From: Gemmatimonadota bacterium
GTDB taxonomy: Bacteria > Gemmatimonadota > Gemmatimonadetes > Gemmatimonadales > GWC2-71-9
Reading direction: 5' to 3'
Assembly: GCA_022573095.1 (NCBI GenBank)
Contig: JACZUR010000163.1
Coordinates: 1-5,342, forward strand
Length of the DNA stretch: 5,342 nucleotides
A program made the translations under genes and the position numbers. Below, piece after piece: positions 5,222 to 5,342 of this stretch; within the stretch, counting starts at the first letter, position 1, and each line of letters opens with the position of its first letter. The notes under the pieces were generated by a model. That model was not told where the DNA came from, did not search any database, and saw nothing but the letters and a program-made list of their open reading frames with translations.

Positions 5222-5342
5222 CCGTCCTTCACCGTCCTTCACCGTCTTCTCTCCCAGCGGATCTTCAGTCAGCCCCAACTCCCCACCGTCTTTTTTCCCC
5301 GCGCTCCCTCACTCAGCCTTATCCCCCACCGTCTTCTCTCCC
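5222..5342. repeat. Pyrimidine-rich tandem repeats: a 10-mer doublet, then a 43-44 bp unit
   Basis: CCGTCCTTCA occurs twice in tandem (5222-5241). From 5240 a longer unit begins with CACCGTCTTCTCTCCC. It recurs at 5284 as CACCGTCTTTTTTCCC and at 5327 as an exact 16-base copy, with spacings of 44 and 43 bp. The sequences between the anchors also resemble each other (both contain a CAGTCAGCC/CACTCAGCC block ending in CCC), so this is a degenerate tandem repeat, not a CRISPR array with unrelated spacers. It continues past the window edge. No gene is supported between 5069 and 5342. Confidence 0.7.

Noticed and set aside
5081..5278. Minus-strand 65-residue frame upstream of arfB
   Set aside because: It translates heptamer and pyrimidine repeats into low-complexity sequence and has no recognisable family.
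5240..5342. CRISPR array
   Set aside because: The repeats are not palindromic and vary, the intervening sequences resemble each other, and no cas gene is present.

Overview
The window looks like a stretch of bacterial chromosome with moderately high GC. It carries two multi-pass transporters, a ribosome-rescue factor, an intact CheC phosphatase and the decayed remains of a chemotaxis cluster. Cheb/CheY/CheC chemistry, an ArfB-type GGQ protein and an extended -10 promoter all fit a bacterium. Nothing fixes the phylum. The degenerate 7-bp repeat arrays and CheC would suit an under-sampled environmental lineage (Gemmatimonadota is one possibility), but this is a weak guess.

Layout. (1) Positions 2-1480, plus strand: a SulP anion transporter with a C-terminal STAS domain, cut at its N-terminus by the window edge. 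(2) Positions about 1543-2284: two adjacent plus-strand chemotaxis pseudogenes. The first is the C-terminal fifth of a CheB methylesterase with one frameshift. The second is a near-complete CheY with two clear frameshifts and a probable third. (3) Positions 2337-2945: an intact CheC-type phosphatase with both active-site motifs. (4) Positions 3153-4538: an NCS2/SLC23-family nucleobase (or related) permease behind an extended -10 promoter and followed by a terminator-like hairpin. (5) Positions 4640-5068, minus strand: ArfB, convergent with the permease. (6) Positions 5069-5342: no gene, only repeats.

The gaps around the permease and upstream of arfB hold arrays of degenerate heptamers. They also hold an imperfect inverted repeat of about 60 bp, one copy on each side of the permease. 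The right end of the window has a 43-44 bp tandem repeat running off the edge.

How the parts relate: CheB, CheY and CheC would have formed one plus-strand chemotaxis operon (receptor demethylation, motor signalling, CheY-P dephosphorylation). Only cheC is still open. If the lesions are real, CheC either acts on a CheY encoded elsewhere or is itself a survivor of a cluster being lost. The transporters and ArfB have no evident functional link to chemotaxis. I found no clear novel defence or mobile system. The most interesting signals are the unmarked che pseudogenes and the repeat family.
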